From positions 62,001 through 126,000 of the forward strand of contig NZ_JBGCCT010000028.1 of assembly GCF_041260665.1 (NCBI RefSeq): a stretch of 64,000 nucleotides of DNA, in the 5' to 3' direction. The position numbers and the translations under genes were made by a program. Positions within the stretch are counted from its first letter, which is position 1. The number at the start of each line of letters is the position of its first letter. A model generated the notes under the pieces. The model had not been told where the DNA came from. It was given only the letters and a program-made list of their open reading frames with translations, and made no database searches. The stretch comes from Catenulispora sp. GP43. GTDB lineage: Bacteria > Actinomycetota > Actinomycetes > Streptomycetales > Catenulisporaceae. This document shows, in pieces, positions 44,114 to 54,046 of the stretch.

Positions 44114-45786
44114 CAGGGCTTCACTCCATCCATCTCAGCGCTGCGCAGCGGCTGCTTCTCGGTGACCAGCTTCCCGGTCGCGGGGTCCAGACGGGTGGCC
44201 AGGCGCACCAGCCAGCGGTCCGCGCTGTCGGGGAAGTCTTCACGCCAGTGCGATCCCCGGGTCTCGTTGCGCAGTGCGGCGCCCTTCACCAGGGCACTGG
44301 CCAGCAGGTGGAGGTTCGTCGCCTCCCAGGCCTCCAGGTGCGGGGCCTGTGCGGAGCGCCCGGCGAGCTGCTCCAGGTCGTCGGCGGTGCGGTCCAGCGA
44401 CTCCGCGCTGCGCAGGACACCCGCGCCGGCGGTCATGGTGTGCTGCACCTCGGCCATCACCGAGGGCTCCAGCAGAACGTCCTCGACGCCGTCCGGCGCC
44501 TCGACCGGGACCGGGGCCTCGGTCCACGGCAGCCGCTTGCCGAGGTCCGCGCCGATACGCTCGGCGAAGACCAGTCCTTCCAACAGGGAGTTGGACGCCA
44601 GGCGGTTCGCTCCGTGCACTCCGGTACAGGCCGCTTCTCCGCACGCGTATAGGCGCGGGATAGAAGTGCGTCCCCATATGTCCGTGCGGACTCCGCCGGA
44701 CGCAAAGTGTTCCGCCGGAGCGACCGGGATCAGGTCCTTGGCCGGGTCGATCCCGTGCTCGAGACAGGACTCGCGGATAGTGGGGAACCGGGTACGCCAG
44801 TACTCATCAGAGAACTCGCCTACGCCGGTCCGCGCGTCGAGCCACACATGAGGCTCCCCGGTCTCCGCCATACGCCGCATGATGCCCTTGGCGACCACGT
44901 CGCGCGGCGCCAGTTCGGCCAGCGGATGCTGCCCGACCATGAAGCGGACACCGCTGCCGTCCACCAGGTACGCGCCCTCGCCGCGGACGGCCTCGGAGAT
45001 CAGCGGCTGCTGACCGCGCGCCGCGCCGCCGAGCCACATCACCGTCGGATGGAACTGCACGAACTCCAGGTCCGCGACCTCGGCGCCGGCGCGCAGCGCC
45101 AGCGCGACGCCGTCCCCGGTCGCGACCGAGGGGTTCGTGGTGGCGTCGAAGACGTGGCCCATGCCGCCGGTGGCCAGCACCACGGCCTTGGCGTGGACCG
45201 CGCCGACGCCGTCGCGCGCGCCCTCGCCCATGACGTGCAGCGTGACGCCCGCGGCGCCGCCGTGCTCGTCCTTGAGCAGGTCCAGGACCAGCGCGTGGTC
45301 GATGACCTCGATCTCGCCGATGGTGTGCTCCAGCGCCGCGATCAGCGCGCGGGAGACCTCCTTGCCGGTGGCGTCGCCGCCGGCGTGCGCGATGCGGCGG
45401 GCCAGATGCCCGCCCTCGCGGCCGAGCGCTATGGCGCCGTCGGCGGTCTTGTCGAACTCCGCGCCCAGGGCGATCAGCCGGCGGACCGCCGCCGGGCCCT
45501 CGGTCACCAGGACCCGCACCGCGTCCTCGTCGCAGACCCCCGCGCCGGCCACCAGCGTGTCCTGCAGGTGCGCCTCCGGACTGTCCCCGACGCCGAGCGC
45601 CGCGGCGATGCCGCCCTGTGCCCAGCGCGTCGAGCCGTCCTGCAGGCGGGCCTTCGTCACCAGCAGCACGCTGCCGGCCTGCCGCGCGGCCAGTGCCGCC
45701 GTGATGCCGGCCACGCCGGATCCGACCACGACGGTGTCCGCGTAAGCCCGCCAACCCGGGTGGGGCGCCCTCAGCCGCTGGACCAT
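44113..45786 (-). CDS. nadB: L-aspartate oxidase
   Basis: The 557-residue flavoprotein starts at 45786 with the FAD dinucleotide motif YADTVVVGSGVAGITAALAA, then SVLLVTKARLQDGSTRWAQG and GGIAAALGVGDSPEAHLQDT as in NadB. VVLATGGMGHVFDATTNPSV, LEFVQFHPTVMWLGG and YACGEAACTGVHGANRLASN are strongly typical. It oxidises aspartate to iminoaspartate, the first step of de novo NAD synthesis. The nadA partner is not in this window. Short patches near 44580-44830 use codons unlike the rest of the gene (see findings). Confidence 0.97.
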   Translation of the reverse strand: MVQRLRAPHPGWRAYADTVVVGSGVAGITAALAARQAGSVLLVTKARLQDGSTRWAQGGIAAALGVGDSPEAHLQDTLVAGAGVCDEDAVRVLVTEGPAAVRRLIALGAEFDKTADGAIALGREGGHLARRIAHAGGDATGKEVSRALIAALEHTIGEIEVIDHALVLDLLKDEHGGAAGVTLHVMGEGARDGVGAVHAKAVVLATGGMGHVFDATTNPSVATGDGVALALRAGAEVADLEFVQFHPTVMWLGGAARGQQPLISEAVRGEGAYLVDGSGVRFMVGQHPLAELAPRDVVAKGIMRRMAETGEPHVWLDARTGVGEFSDEYWRTRFPTIRESCLEHGIDPAKDLIPVAPAEHFASGGVRTDIWGRTSIPRLYACGEAACTGVHGANRLASNSLLEGLVFAERIGADLGKRLPWTEAPVPVEAPDGVEDVLLEPSVMAEVQHTMTAGAGVLRSAESLDRTADDLEQLAGRSAQAPHLEAWEATNLHLLASALVKGAALRNETRGSHWREDFPDSADRWLVRLATRLDPATGKLVTEKQPLRSAEMDGVKP

Positions 45787-45824
45787 GTCATCTACCCCTC
45801 ACGTACCGGTACCCCGGTACCCCG

Positions 45825-46244
45825 TCAATTCGCGGTGACGTCGCCCCGGCTCAGTACCTGTGAGCCCGGCACCGGCTCGGCCGGGTCCGCCCCGAGGGCG
45901 ACGATCCGGTTCTCGGTGTCGACGTGCACCACCTTCGGCTGAAGACTACGCGCCTCCGCGTCGTCCACCTGCATGTAGGAGATCAGGATGACCAGGTCCC
46001 CGGGGTGCACCAGACGCGCCGCGGCGCCGTTGATGCCGATCACGCCGGTCCCCCGCTGCCCGGGTATGACGTAGGTCTCAAGGCGGGCGCCGTTGTCGAT
46101 GTCGACGATCGCGACCTGCTCGCCGGGCAGCAGGTCCGCGGCGTCCATCAGGTCCTCGTCGATCGTCACCGAGCCCACGTAGTGCAGATCGGCCTGGGTG
46201 ACCGTGGCACGGTGGATCTTGGACTTCAACATCGTGCGGTGCAT
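45825..46244 (-). CDS. panD: Aspartate 1-decarboxylase
   Basis: The ATG at 46244 overlaps the panC stop (TGATG). The 139-residue proenzyme has the self-cleavage site [20 protein letters not shown] (Gly-Ser, giving the pyruvoyl group) and the conserved starts [17 protein letters not shown] and [20 protein letters not shown]. It makes beta-alanine for pantothenate. The C-terminal tail after about residue 125 is slightly longer than usual. Confidence 0.97.
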   Translation of the reverse strand: MHRTMLKSKIHRATVTQADLHYVGSVTIDEDLMDAADLLPGEQVAIVDIDNGARLETYVIPGQRGTGVIGINGAAARLVHPGDLVILISYMQVDDAEARSLQPKVVHVDTENRIVALGADPAEPVPGSQVLSRGDVTAN

Positions 46245-47110
46245 CAGCGGGCTCCGTGGGTGGTGAGGGTGAGGGGGAGGTTGTCGATGAGGCGGGTGGT
46301 GCCGACGCGCGCCGCCACCGCGAGCACGGCCTGTCCGGTGAACGCCGGCGGGACCTCAGAGAAGTCCCGCGGGTCGACGAGTGCGAGGTAGTCCACAGCC
46401 AGCCCGCCGGCGGCGCCGGCGGGCTCCAGGACCGCGTTCGCGGCGTCCCGCACCGCGTCGGCGCCCTCCGCGGCATTCTCCTGTCCGGCGAACAGTGCGC
46501 GCGACAGCGCGAGCGCTGTAGTGCGCTCCTCAGGGCTGAGGTAGCGGTTGCGGCTGGACTTGGCCAGGCCGTCGTCGTCCCGGACCGTGGGGACGCCGAC
46601 GATCTCGACCGGCATGTTCAGGTCCAGCACCATGCGGCGCACCAGGGCGAGCTGCTGTGCGTCCTTCTGCCCGAAGAACGCCATGTGCGGGTCCGTCAGG
46701 TTGAGCAGCTTGTTCACGATGGTCAGGACACCGGTGAAGAAGCCGGGGCGGAACGCACCCTCCAGCACCTCTCCCATCGGCCCGGGGGTGACCTTCACGA
46801 TCGGCTGGCCGCCCGGGTAGACCTCCTCCACGGCGGGCGCATAGACGACGTCCACTCCGGCTTCCGCGCAGAGCTTCAGGTCGTCGTCGAGCGTCCGCGG
46901 GTAGCGGTCGAAGTCCTCGTTCGGACCGAACTGCAGCGGGTTCACGAAGACCGTGGCGACCACCAGGTCGCAGTCGTGGCGGGCCTTCTTCAGAAGCTCC
47001 AGGTGCCCCTCATGGAGCGCCCCCATAGTCATGACCACTCCGCGCTTCCCATTGGCGAAGCCGTCGAGGAAGGGCTGAAGTTCGGCGCGGGTGTGGACGA
47101 GCGCTGTCAT
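46244..47110 (-). CDS. panC: Pantothenate synthetase
   Basis: The ATG at 47110 overlaps the upstream stop (ATGA). The 288-residue enzyme shows the HIGH-like ATP-binding start [60 protein letters not shown], and [20 protein letters not shown] with the KSSRN motif. It joins beta-alanine to pantoate. It is adjacent to panD, with which it is translationally coupled. Confidence 0.97.
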   Translation of the reverse strand: MTALVHTRAELQPFLDGFANGKRGVVMTMGALHEGHLELLKKARHDCDLVVATVFVNPLQFGPNEDFDRYPRTLDDDLKLCAEAGVDVVYAPAVEEVYPGGQPIVKVTPGPMGEVLEGAFRPGFFTGVLTIVNKLLNLTDPHMAFFGQKDAQQLALVRRMVLDLNMPVEIVGVPTVRDDDGLAKSSRNRYLSPEERTTALALSRALFAGQENAAEGADAVRDAANAVLEPAGAAGGLAVDYLALVDPRDFSEVPPAFTGQAVLAVAARVGTTRLIDNLPLTLTTHGAR

Positions 47111-47994
47111 GCGTCTGACTCCTTGTTCAGAACTCCGAGCAGGGGTTCGGCTTTCTCGGCGGAGAGCAGTCCGGATGCCATCGCGCGGTCCGCGGTGAGG
47201 CGGCCCAGGGCGCGGTAGCCGCGGGCGGCCTGCGGGTCCCGCTCGGCCAGCACCTCCAGGTGCGCGGCCACGGTCCCGGCATCGCCGCGCGCCACCGGTC
47301 CGGTCAGCGCCAGGTCGCCGGAGCGCAGGGCGTTGTCCAGCGCGGCGCCGAGCAGCGGGCCGAGCATGCGGCCCGGTTCCCGGACGCCGGCCGCGGCGAG
47401 CAGGTCCTGGGCCTGCGCGACCAGAGTGACCAGGTAGTTCGAGCCGTACGCGAGGGCCGCGTGATACAGCGGCCGCGCCTCCTCCTCGATCCACTCCGGC
47501 TCCCCGCCCATCTCCACCACCAGCGCCTCGGCGATGGGACGGAGCGGGTCCGGGGCGGTCACCCCGAAGGAGCACCCGGCCAGCCGCGCGACATCCACCT
47601 CGGTGCCGGTGAAGGTCATCGCCGGGTGCAACGCCAGCGGCAGCGCTCCGGCGCGGGTGGCGGCGTCCAGGACGGTGTAGCCGAAGCGGCCGGAGGTGTG
47701 CGCCAGTATCGTGCCGGGCTTGATCGAACCGGTCGCCACCAGGCCCTCGACCAGCCCCGGCAGGGCGTCGTCGGGGACGGTGAGCAGCACCAGGTCGGCG
47801 GCGGCCAGCACCTCTTGGGCGGGCACCAGCGGAACGCCGGGCAGGAGTTTGTCGGCTCGGCGCACCGACTGCTCGGAGACGCTGGAGGCGGCGACCACGC
47901 GATGGCCGGCGCGCTGTAAGGCGGCGCCGAGGGCCGAGCCGACGCGGCCGGTGCCTACGACCCCGACCGCCAGGCGGGACTCTGCGGAATCCAT
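47107..47994 (-). CDS. DUF2520 Rossmann-fold protein (NADP-dependent reductase-like)
   Basis: The 295-residue protein starts at 47994 with a dinucleotide fold ([20 protein letters not shown]), and ProC/6-phosphogluconate-dehydrogenase-like regions including [20 protein letters not shown] and a C-terminal helical half with [20 protein letters not shown]. Genes of this family sit before panC in most actinobacteria. They may replace ketopantoate reductase, but this is not proven. It heads the panC-panD-nadB-nadC-coaX unit. Confidence 0.9.
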   Translation of the reverse strand: MDSAESRLAVGVVGTGRVGSALGAALQRAGHRVVAASSVSEQSVRRADKLLPGVPLVPAQEVLAAADLVLLTVPDDALPGLVEGLVATGSIKPGTILAHTSGRFGYTVLDAATRAGALPLALHPAMTFTGTEVDVARLAGCSFGVTAPDPLRPIAEALVVEMGGEPEWIEEEARPLYHAALAYGSNYLVTLVAQAQDLLAAAGVREPGRMLGPLLGAALDNALRSGDLALTGPVARGDAGTVAAHLEVLAERDPQAARGYRALGRLTADRAMASGLLSAEKAEPLLGVLNKESDA

Positions 47995-48158
47995 GGGCTC
48001 CCGTTATCTTTCTACGATCCAGTCCGCTGGGGGTACCAGTCGTATCAAAATGATGGCGCGATCAGGGTATCCCGTCACTCGCGTCGCAGTCATCATGCCC
48101 GATCTCACATAGGCACCGCCTAGCACTCCCACCCCAGCTGGTCTGCCATGATTCCCCC

Positions 48159-49406
48159 ATGCCACGCTCCACGGACTCGGTCGGCGAGTTCACCAGGGAG
48201 GTGCTCGACCGTGGCCACACCACCTTGCGCTCCGGGATCGAGCACTCGGTACGCGTGCTTCAGCTGCACGGCGTACGGCACTGGTACCGCCGCGAACGTG
48301 AAGCGTTCATACAAACACTCAAGACAGCTCTGGCCTGTGCGGTGGCCTGGGAGATCGCCAAGAGGGTGATCTACCACGGCCACCCGCAGTTCCACGCCGT
48401 CCTGGCGCCGGTGGCCGTCCTGATCACCATGCAGGTCACCATCTACCAGACCTTCCGCCGCGGCCTGCAGCAGGTCGCGGCGGTGCTGCTGGGGGTCATC
48501 GCGGCCCTGATCATCGGCCGGTTCGTCGAGCTGACCTGGTTCACGCTCTCGCTCCTGGTGATCGTCGCGCTGATGATCGGCCGGACCCTGCGCCTGGGGA
48601 CCCAGGTCAACCAGGTCGCGACCACCTCGCTGCTGGTCTACAGCCTGGGCCGGGGCTACGGCATGGAGCGCATCTACGACACCCTCGTGGGCGCCGCGGT
48701 CGGCGTCGTGGCCAACGCGCTGATCGCCCCGCCGACCTACAGCAACACGGCCGCCAAGGACCTCGCGGACCTCGCCGACGACCTGGCACAGCTGTGCCGG
48801 GACGTCTCCAAGTCGCTGAGCACCGAGTGGTCCGCGGCCGACGCCAAGAAGTGGCTGGAGCGCTCCCGCGCGCTCAAGGGCGAGAGCGCCGACGCGGAGG
48901 ACATCGCGGACCAGGCCGAGGAGGCCGTCCGCTACCACCCCCGGCGCTCTGCGCTGGAGCCGGAGGTGAACCGCGTCGACCAGGCCGCGATCTGCCTCAG
49001 CCACGTCTCCTCGCAGCTGAACAGCCTGCTGCGGGGCCTGTCCGACCTGGCCAACGGCGCCCGCGGCCTGCCGGCCACCACCGAGGTCCCCCAGGCCCTG
49101 TCGATACTGCTGCTGGACGTCGGCCGCGCCCTGAACCGGTTCGGCCGCCTGCAGATCCCGGACCGGGACAGCCGCCAGGTCCTGGAGGAGCTGAAGGTCA
49201 TCATCACCGCCGCCGCGGACCATCAGCTCTCGGCGATAGAGGACATGCTCCCCATGGGGGCGTACGCCGTGGAGAAGTGGTCGGTGCACGGTTCGCTCCT
49301 GGACGAGGTGCGGCGCATGCTCTACGAACTCGACCCGGTGGAAGGTCCGCACGTCCTGGCCATCCCCGAGATCCACCCGGCACCGGTGCCCAGCGCCTCG
49401 ACGTGA
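48159..49406 (+). CDS. FUSC-family/DUF939-like membrane protein (aromatic acid exporter type)
   Basis: This 415-residue protein starts at 48159 and has a short polar N-terminus, then a membrane region of about six helices (about 50-190) with HGHPQFHAVLAPVAVLITMQ and TIYQTFRRGLQQVAAVLLGV, followed by a soluble helical C-terminal half (about 195-415). This layout matches bacterial FUSC or ArAE exporters of the single-copy type. It is divergent from the pantothenate-NAD unit with a gap of 164 bases. The transported compound is unknown. Confidence 0.85.
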   Translation: MPRSTDSVGEFTREVLDRGHTTLRSGIEHSVRVLQLHGVRHWYRREREAFIQTLKTALACAVAWEIAKRVIYHGHPQFHAVLAPVAVLITMQVTIYQTFRRGLQQVAAVLLGVIAALIIGRFVELTWFTLSLLVIVALMIGRTLRLGTQVNQVATTSLLVYSLGRGYGMERIYDTLVGAAVGVVANALIAPPTYSNTAAKDLADLADDLAQLCRDVSKSLSTEWSAADAKKWLERSRALKGESADAEDIADQAEEAVRYHPRRSALEPEVNRVDQAAICLSHVSSQLNSLLRGLSDLANGARGLPATTEVPQALSILLLDVGRALNRFGRLQIPDRDSRQVLEELKVIITAAADHQLSAIEDMLPMGAYAVEKWSVHGSLLDEVRRMLYELDPVEGPHVLAIPEIHPAPVPSAST

Positions 49407-49467
49407 GTAGCGTGCGCACAGTCCTGCGGATCCGCATTGAACCCACGATCCGGGGATGATGCGCGGT

Positions 49468-50241
49468 ATGACTTTCCTGGACCAGAGCGACCGGACCACC
49501 CTGGCCGCCGCGCGCCTGTTCGCCGAGCACGAGGACGGCACCGTAGTCGGCGAGGACGCGGGGATGTTGATGGTGGCGTCAGCACGCCCCTTCCTGCGAT
49601 CGCTGTTCTACAGCTCCGCGCGGCGGTTCGACCGCGGGGTCCCAGCGGAGAAGTCAGTAGAGGCGGTCCGGTCCTTCGGCGAGGAACACCGTCAGCAGCT
49701 GAACCTCTGGGCCTCGGTCGACGGAGACACGGATCTCATAGCAGCCGCGGAAGCGGCGGGGATGACGCGCGGTATAGAGCTGGAGGACATGGGGATCGCG
49801 TCGGCGCCGGCCGTCCCGAGCCCGGCGTTCGGCGTCGAACTGGCCGAGGTCCGCGACGCCGAGGAGGCCGACTCGTTCGCGGATGTGCACCGCGCGCTGC
49901 GGATCGAGGCGGAGCAGGACCCGGAGACTGTGCTGCACTTCGCCTCGGCAACGGTACTGCTCGACCCGCGGGTCCACGCGTTCGTCGCCTACTGGGAGCG
50001 CGAGCCGGCCGCGGCCGCCTTGGCGTTCCGGCACGAGGACTCCGCCGGGCTGTTCTGGGTCGCCACGAAGACCTCGGCTCGCAATCGCGGACTCGGTGCG
50101 CTGGTGTCCGCCGCCGCCATAGACGGTGCGTTCCGGGCCGGGGCCAAGAGCGCGACACTGACCGCTACAGCGCTGGGTGCGCCGGTGTACCGGCGGCTGG
50201 GCTTTGAGCGGTTCTCCGGGCGGGCACGCTATACGTTCTGA
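49468..50241 (+). CDS. GNAT-family acetyltransferase
   Basis: The ATG at 49468 (MTFLDQSDRTTLAAARLFAE) is favoured over an earlier in-frame ATG. The 257-residue protein has a C-terminal GNAT fold (FWVATKTSARNRGLGALVSA with the acetyl-CoA motif, and LTATALGAPVYRRLGFERFS). The N-terminal half (about 1-120) has no recognisable domain and may be a second, degenerate GNAT repeat. Substrate unknown. A 17-base tandem duplication lies at its 3' end. It converges on fba, with a strong terminator between. Confidence 0.85.
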   Translation: MTFLDQSDRTTLAAARLFAEHEDGTVVGEDAGMLMVASARPFLRSLFYSSARRFDRGVPAEKSVEAVRSFGEEHRQQLNLWASVDGDTDLIAAAEAAGMTRGIELEDMGIASAPAVPSPAFGVELAEVRDAEEADSFADVHRALRIEAEQDPETVLHFASATVLLDPRVHAFVAYWEREPAAAALAFRHEDSAGLFWVATKTSARNRGLGALVSAAAIDGAFRAGAKSATLTATALGAPVYRRLGFERFSGRARYTF

Positions 50242-50259
50242 GACGCTATACGTTCTGAG
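50226..50259. repeat. Exact 17-base tandem duplication at the end of the acetyltransferase gene
   Basis: acgctatacgttctgag occurs twice head to tail (50226-50242 and 50243-50259). The first copy holds the last codons and stop (TGA) of the acetyltransferase; the second is non-coding. Confidence 0.9.
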
Positions 50260-50270
50260 AACAGACAAGT

Positions 50271-50301
50271 GGGGCGCACTCCTCTATAAGGAGTGCGCCC
50301 C
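50271..50301. terminator. Bidirectional terminator between acetyltransferase and fba
   Basis: GGGGCGCACTCC and GGAGTGCGCCCC form a perfect 12-pair stem with a 7-base loop (TCTATAA). It lies 30 bases from one stop and 20 bases from the other, between convergent genes. T-runs are short on both sides. Confidence 0.8.
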
Positions 50302-50320
50302 ACTATGCGCTGTCAGTGGA

Positions 50321-51346
<1,026 letters not shown>

Positions 51347-51404
51347 CGCTGTTGTCTCCTTGGGTGGGACGGTCGCACTCGGATTAGCGCTGCTGGGGCG
51401 CAGT

Positions 51405-52151
51405 TTACCGGCTGCGGTGCCGACCGCTCGAAGCGACCGAATCCTGGTCGCTCTGCCGATAACCGGCAGGAGCGTCGCCCTTGCCCTTCTTGGACTTGCG
51501 CCACTCGAAGAAGATCGGCAGCAGCGACAGCGCCACGATGACCAGGGTGATCGGGATGATGTACTTGTCGACCTTGTCCGCGCTGATCGCGTTGGAGGCC
51601 AGACGGCCCAGCAGCAGCACGCCGTCGGCCCAGATGATCCCGCCGACCAGGTTCGCCATGAAGAACTTCTTGGCGGGCATCTCCAGCACGCCGGCGACCG
51701 GGTTCATGAAGGTGCGCACGACCGGGATGAAGCGCGCCAGCACCACGGCCTTGGTCTCGCCGTAGTTGTTGAACACCTCCTCGGCCTTGTTCACGTGCTC
51801 GCGCTTGAACAGCCGGCTGTCCGGTTTGTCGAACAGCGGCCGGCCGAAGCGCGCGCCGAGGTAGTGGCCGAGCTGGGCGCCGGCCACGGCGCAGATCGGC
51901 ACGGCCACCAGCAGCAGCGGCAGCGACAGGTGGTGGGTGTTGGTCACGCCGGCGGACGACTTGCCCGACAGGGTGAGCAGCCCGGCGATGAACAGCAGCG
52001 AGTCGCCGGGCAGGACGAATCCGATCATCAGACCGGTTTCAGCGAAGATGATCGCGCAGACGCCGAGCACGGCGAAGTTGCCGAGCGCGTTGATCCAGTC
52101 CGTCGCGGAGATCGGATTGAAGGCCAGGAAGTGGGCCATGGAGGAGGTCAC
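51405..52151 (-). CDS. DedA-family membrane protein
   Basis: The product (248 residues from the GTG at 52151; an ATG at 52139 is an alternative) has the DedA/VTT layout with about four to five hydrophobic segments. The signature regions are visible: GVCAIIFAETGLMIGFVLPG at the front, GARFGRPLFDKPDSRLFKRE in the middle loop, and VVLARFIPVVRTFMNPVAGV with the conserved FxRxxPxxR pattern. DedA proteins flip or scramble lipids such as undecaprenyl phosphate or phosphatidylethanolamine. A charged Lys-rich C-terminus follows. It is next to fba. Confidence 0.93.
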   Translation of the reverse strand: MTSSMAHFLAFNPISATDWINALGNFAVLGVCAIIFAETGLMIGFVLPGDSLLFIAGLLTLSGKSSAGVTNTHHLSLPLLLVAVPICAVAGAQLGHYLGARFGRPLFDKPDSRLFKREHVNKAEEVFNNYGETKAVVLARFIPVVRTFMNPVAGVLEMPAKKFFMANLVGGIIWADGVLLLGRLASNAISADKVDKYIIPITLVIVALSLLPIFFEWRKSKKGKGDAPAGYRQSDQDSVASSGRHRSR

Positions 52152-52300
52152 AGGACTGAGGCTACCTTGTCATTACTACAGCGTGTGGCAGTTGGCGGGG
52201 TCCAAACGGCTCCCGGCCTGGTCAGAGTCTGGTCCGACCGGGAGCTGAGCGACGCTATGAGCCGTGACGACCGGTTTGCGGGGCAGCCTGTAGGCGCCGG

Positions 52301-53200
52301 TCAGCTCGTCTGGTGCAGCGAGCCCACCATACCGAGCAGGGCCGAGTCGTACTCCGGGTCCGAGGAGACCACGGCGGCCACGCCGAACGTGGTCGGCGCC
52401 GTGGCGCCGGGAGCGGCGTTGAGCTTCCACAGCATCGGCTGCACGCCCGGCCCGTTGTCGCAGGTCACCGCCCATTCATGGTATTCGGCGGTGGCCTGTC
52501 CCGCGAGTGCGTACTTGGCGGAGGAGCGCAGGACCATCGACGCCTTCACCATGCCGGAGCCCCCCGGCTTCACCGCCGGGCAGGTGATGGCCGAGGCGGA
52601 GGCCGCCTGGCCCGGCCACCAGCCGATGTCCTTGGTCGCGGCGCTCAGCGGCCAGGCGGTCGGCGCGGCGTCCGCCTTGATGTACAGGCCGTCCACGCCG
52701 CAGGGCAGGGAGTCCGTGCCGGCGGCCGCCGGGTTCGGAGCCGGGCGAGTCTTGGGCGTCACGCAGCCGGCGGTGTCGGAGATCGCGGTGACCTGCCAGC
52801 CGTCGGCGAGGGTGAAGCCGAGCGTGCCGATGTTCGACGCGGTGCCCGACGCCGCGCTCAGACCCGGCGTCGGGGCTGAGCCGGTCGGTGCGCCCGAGCC
52901 CTGGCCGCTGATGTCGCTGCCCGGGTTGGAGCCCGCGCTGACCGAGCCCTTGCCGGAGTCCGACGGCAGCTGCGCCCCCACGAAAACGCCGCCGGCCAGC
53001 GCGGCGGCGACGGTGACGGGCGCCCATATCCGGCGCCACGACCACCAGGCGTCCCGCTTGGCCCGCACCCCCGCCGTGTGCTCGTTCGGCGGGATCCCGG
53101 GCCGGAGCGTGGAATGCGTGACGAGTTCACTGCGGGCCTGCAACGCAGCACGCAGCCTCGTCTCGATCTCTAGCTCGTCCCGCTCTTCCACAGCCCGCAC
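52301..53200 (-). CDS. Membrane-anchored secreted protein, unknown
   Basis: The GTG at 53200 (EERDELEIETRLRAALQARS downstream) gives about 299 residues. A cytosolic N-terminal segment (about 1-55) is followed by one helix (about 57-78, RRIWAPVTVAAALAGGVFVG), a Gly/Ser-rich stalk (about 83-122) and an extracytoplasmic domain with several Cys residues (AISDTAGCVTPKTRP, TDSLPCGVDGLY, ASAITCPAVKPGGSG and EWAVTCDNGPGVQPM). The cytosolic part resembles the start of anti-sigma-like or carotenoid-type sensors, but no sigma gene is near. Function unknown. An earlier start at 53254 is possible but lacks a site. Confidence 0.78.
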   Translation of the reverse strand: MRAVEERDELEIETRLRAALQARSELVTHSTLRPGIPPNEHTAGVRAKRDAWWSWRRIWAPVTVAAALAGGVFVGAQLPSDSGKGSVSAGSNPGSDISGQGSGAPTGSAPTPGLSAASGTASNIGTLGFTLADGWQVTAISDTAGCVTPKTRPAPNPAAAGTDSLPCGVDGLYIKADAAPTAWPLSAATKDIGWWPGQAASASAITCPAVKPGGSGMVKASMVLRSSAKYALAGQATAEYHEWAVTCDNGPGVQPMLWKLNAAPGATAPTTFGVAAVVSSDPEYDSALLGMVGSLHQTS

Positions 53201-53337
53201 CCCAAAGTGTTGACACCTGATTAGGTTCTGGCAGGTAGACGCGCGAACCACCACGCTGGTTGCGTCTGATCCGCGGTCTTCATCGCGAACGCCTCACAGC
53301 GCGCGCGACCTCTACTGTCTACACGACCCGATGTGTG

Positions 53338-53907
53338 TCAGACATTAAGATCCCCCAGCGTATAGACCGTGTAGTACGGCAGTCCCTCTGCGGCGATCGC
53401 CTCCGCGGCGCCCGTCGCCCGGTCCACGATGGTAGCCACTGCCACCACCTCGGCACCGGCCTCCCTCAGCGCGCGCACCGCTTCCAGCGGAGAACCGCCG
53501 GTCGTGGAGGTGTCCTCGACCGCGAGCACCCGGCGCCCGGCGACCTCCGGCCCCTCGATGCGGCGCTGCATGCCGTGCGCCTTGGCCGCCTTGCGCACCA
53601 CGAACGCGTCCAGCGTGCGCCCGTCGGCCGCCGCGGCGTGCAGCATCGCGGTGGCGACCGGGTCCGCCCCCATGGTCAGCCCGCCGACCGCGTCGAAGTC
53701 CAGCTCCCGCGTCAGCTCCAGCATCGCGGTGCCGACCAGCGGCGCAGCGGTCCCGTCCAGAGTGATCCGCCGCAGGTCCAGGTACCAGTCGGCCTTCAGC
53801 CCAGAGGACAGCGTGACCTCCCCGCGCACCACCGCCTTGGCCTGGATCTCCTTCAGGAGGGCATCGCGGGCGGGGCTGGGCTGGGCGACGATCGGCGCGT
53901 TGGACAT
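53338..53907 (-). CDS. pyrE: Orotate phosphoribosyltransferase
   Basis: The ATG at 53907 gives a 189-residue protein with the PRTase PRPP-binding motif RVLAVEDTSTTGGSPLEAVR near residues 115-135, the loop VVRKAAKAHGMQRRIEGPEV, and the substrate region ITLDGTAAPLVGTAMLELTR. It makes orotidine monophosphate in pyrimidine synthesis. Short form, as usual in actinobacteria. It is followed on the left by unrelated genes and diverges from the PSP1 gene. Confidence 0.94.
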   Translation of the reverse strand: MSNAPIVAQPSPARDALLKEIQAKAVVRGEVTLSSGLKADWYLDLRRITLDGTAAPLVGTAMLELTRELDFDAVGGLTMGADPVATAMLHAAAADGRTLDAFVVRKAAKAHGMQRRIEGPEVAGRRVLAVEDTSTTGGSPLEAVRALREAGAEVVAVATIVDRATGAAEAIAAEGLPYYTVYTLGDLNV

Positions 53908-54046
53908 GTCTCCAAGGGTAGCCAACGCGGCACGGCCGCCGACCGCCTTCCTCAGCCTCTCGCCTCGGGCCGAGTACTGCGCTTAGGCTCAACAGGGTGA
54001 GTGTCGTGTCCGAGCCGTGTGCTGTCGCCTGTTTTGGGAGCCATCA

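Noticed and set aside
53201-53337. TTGACA hexamer at 53210-53215 as a promoter
   Set aside because: It points rightward into the upstream part with no matching -10 element or rightward gene within reach.
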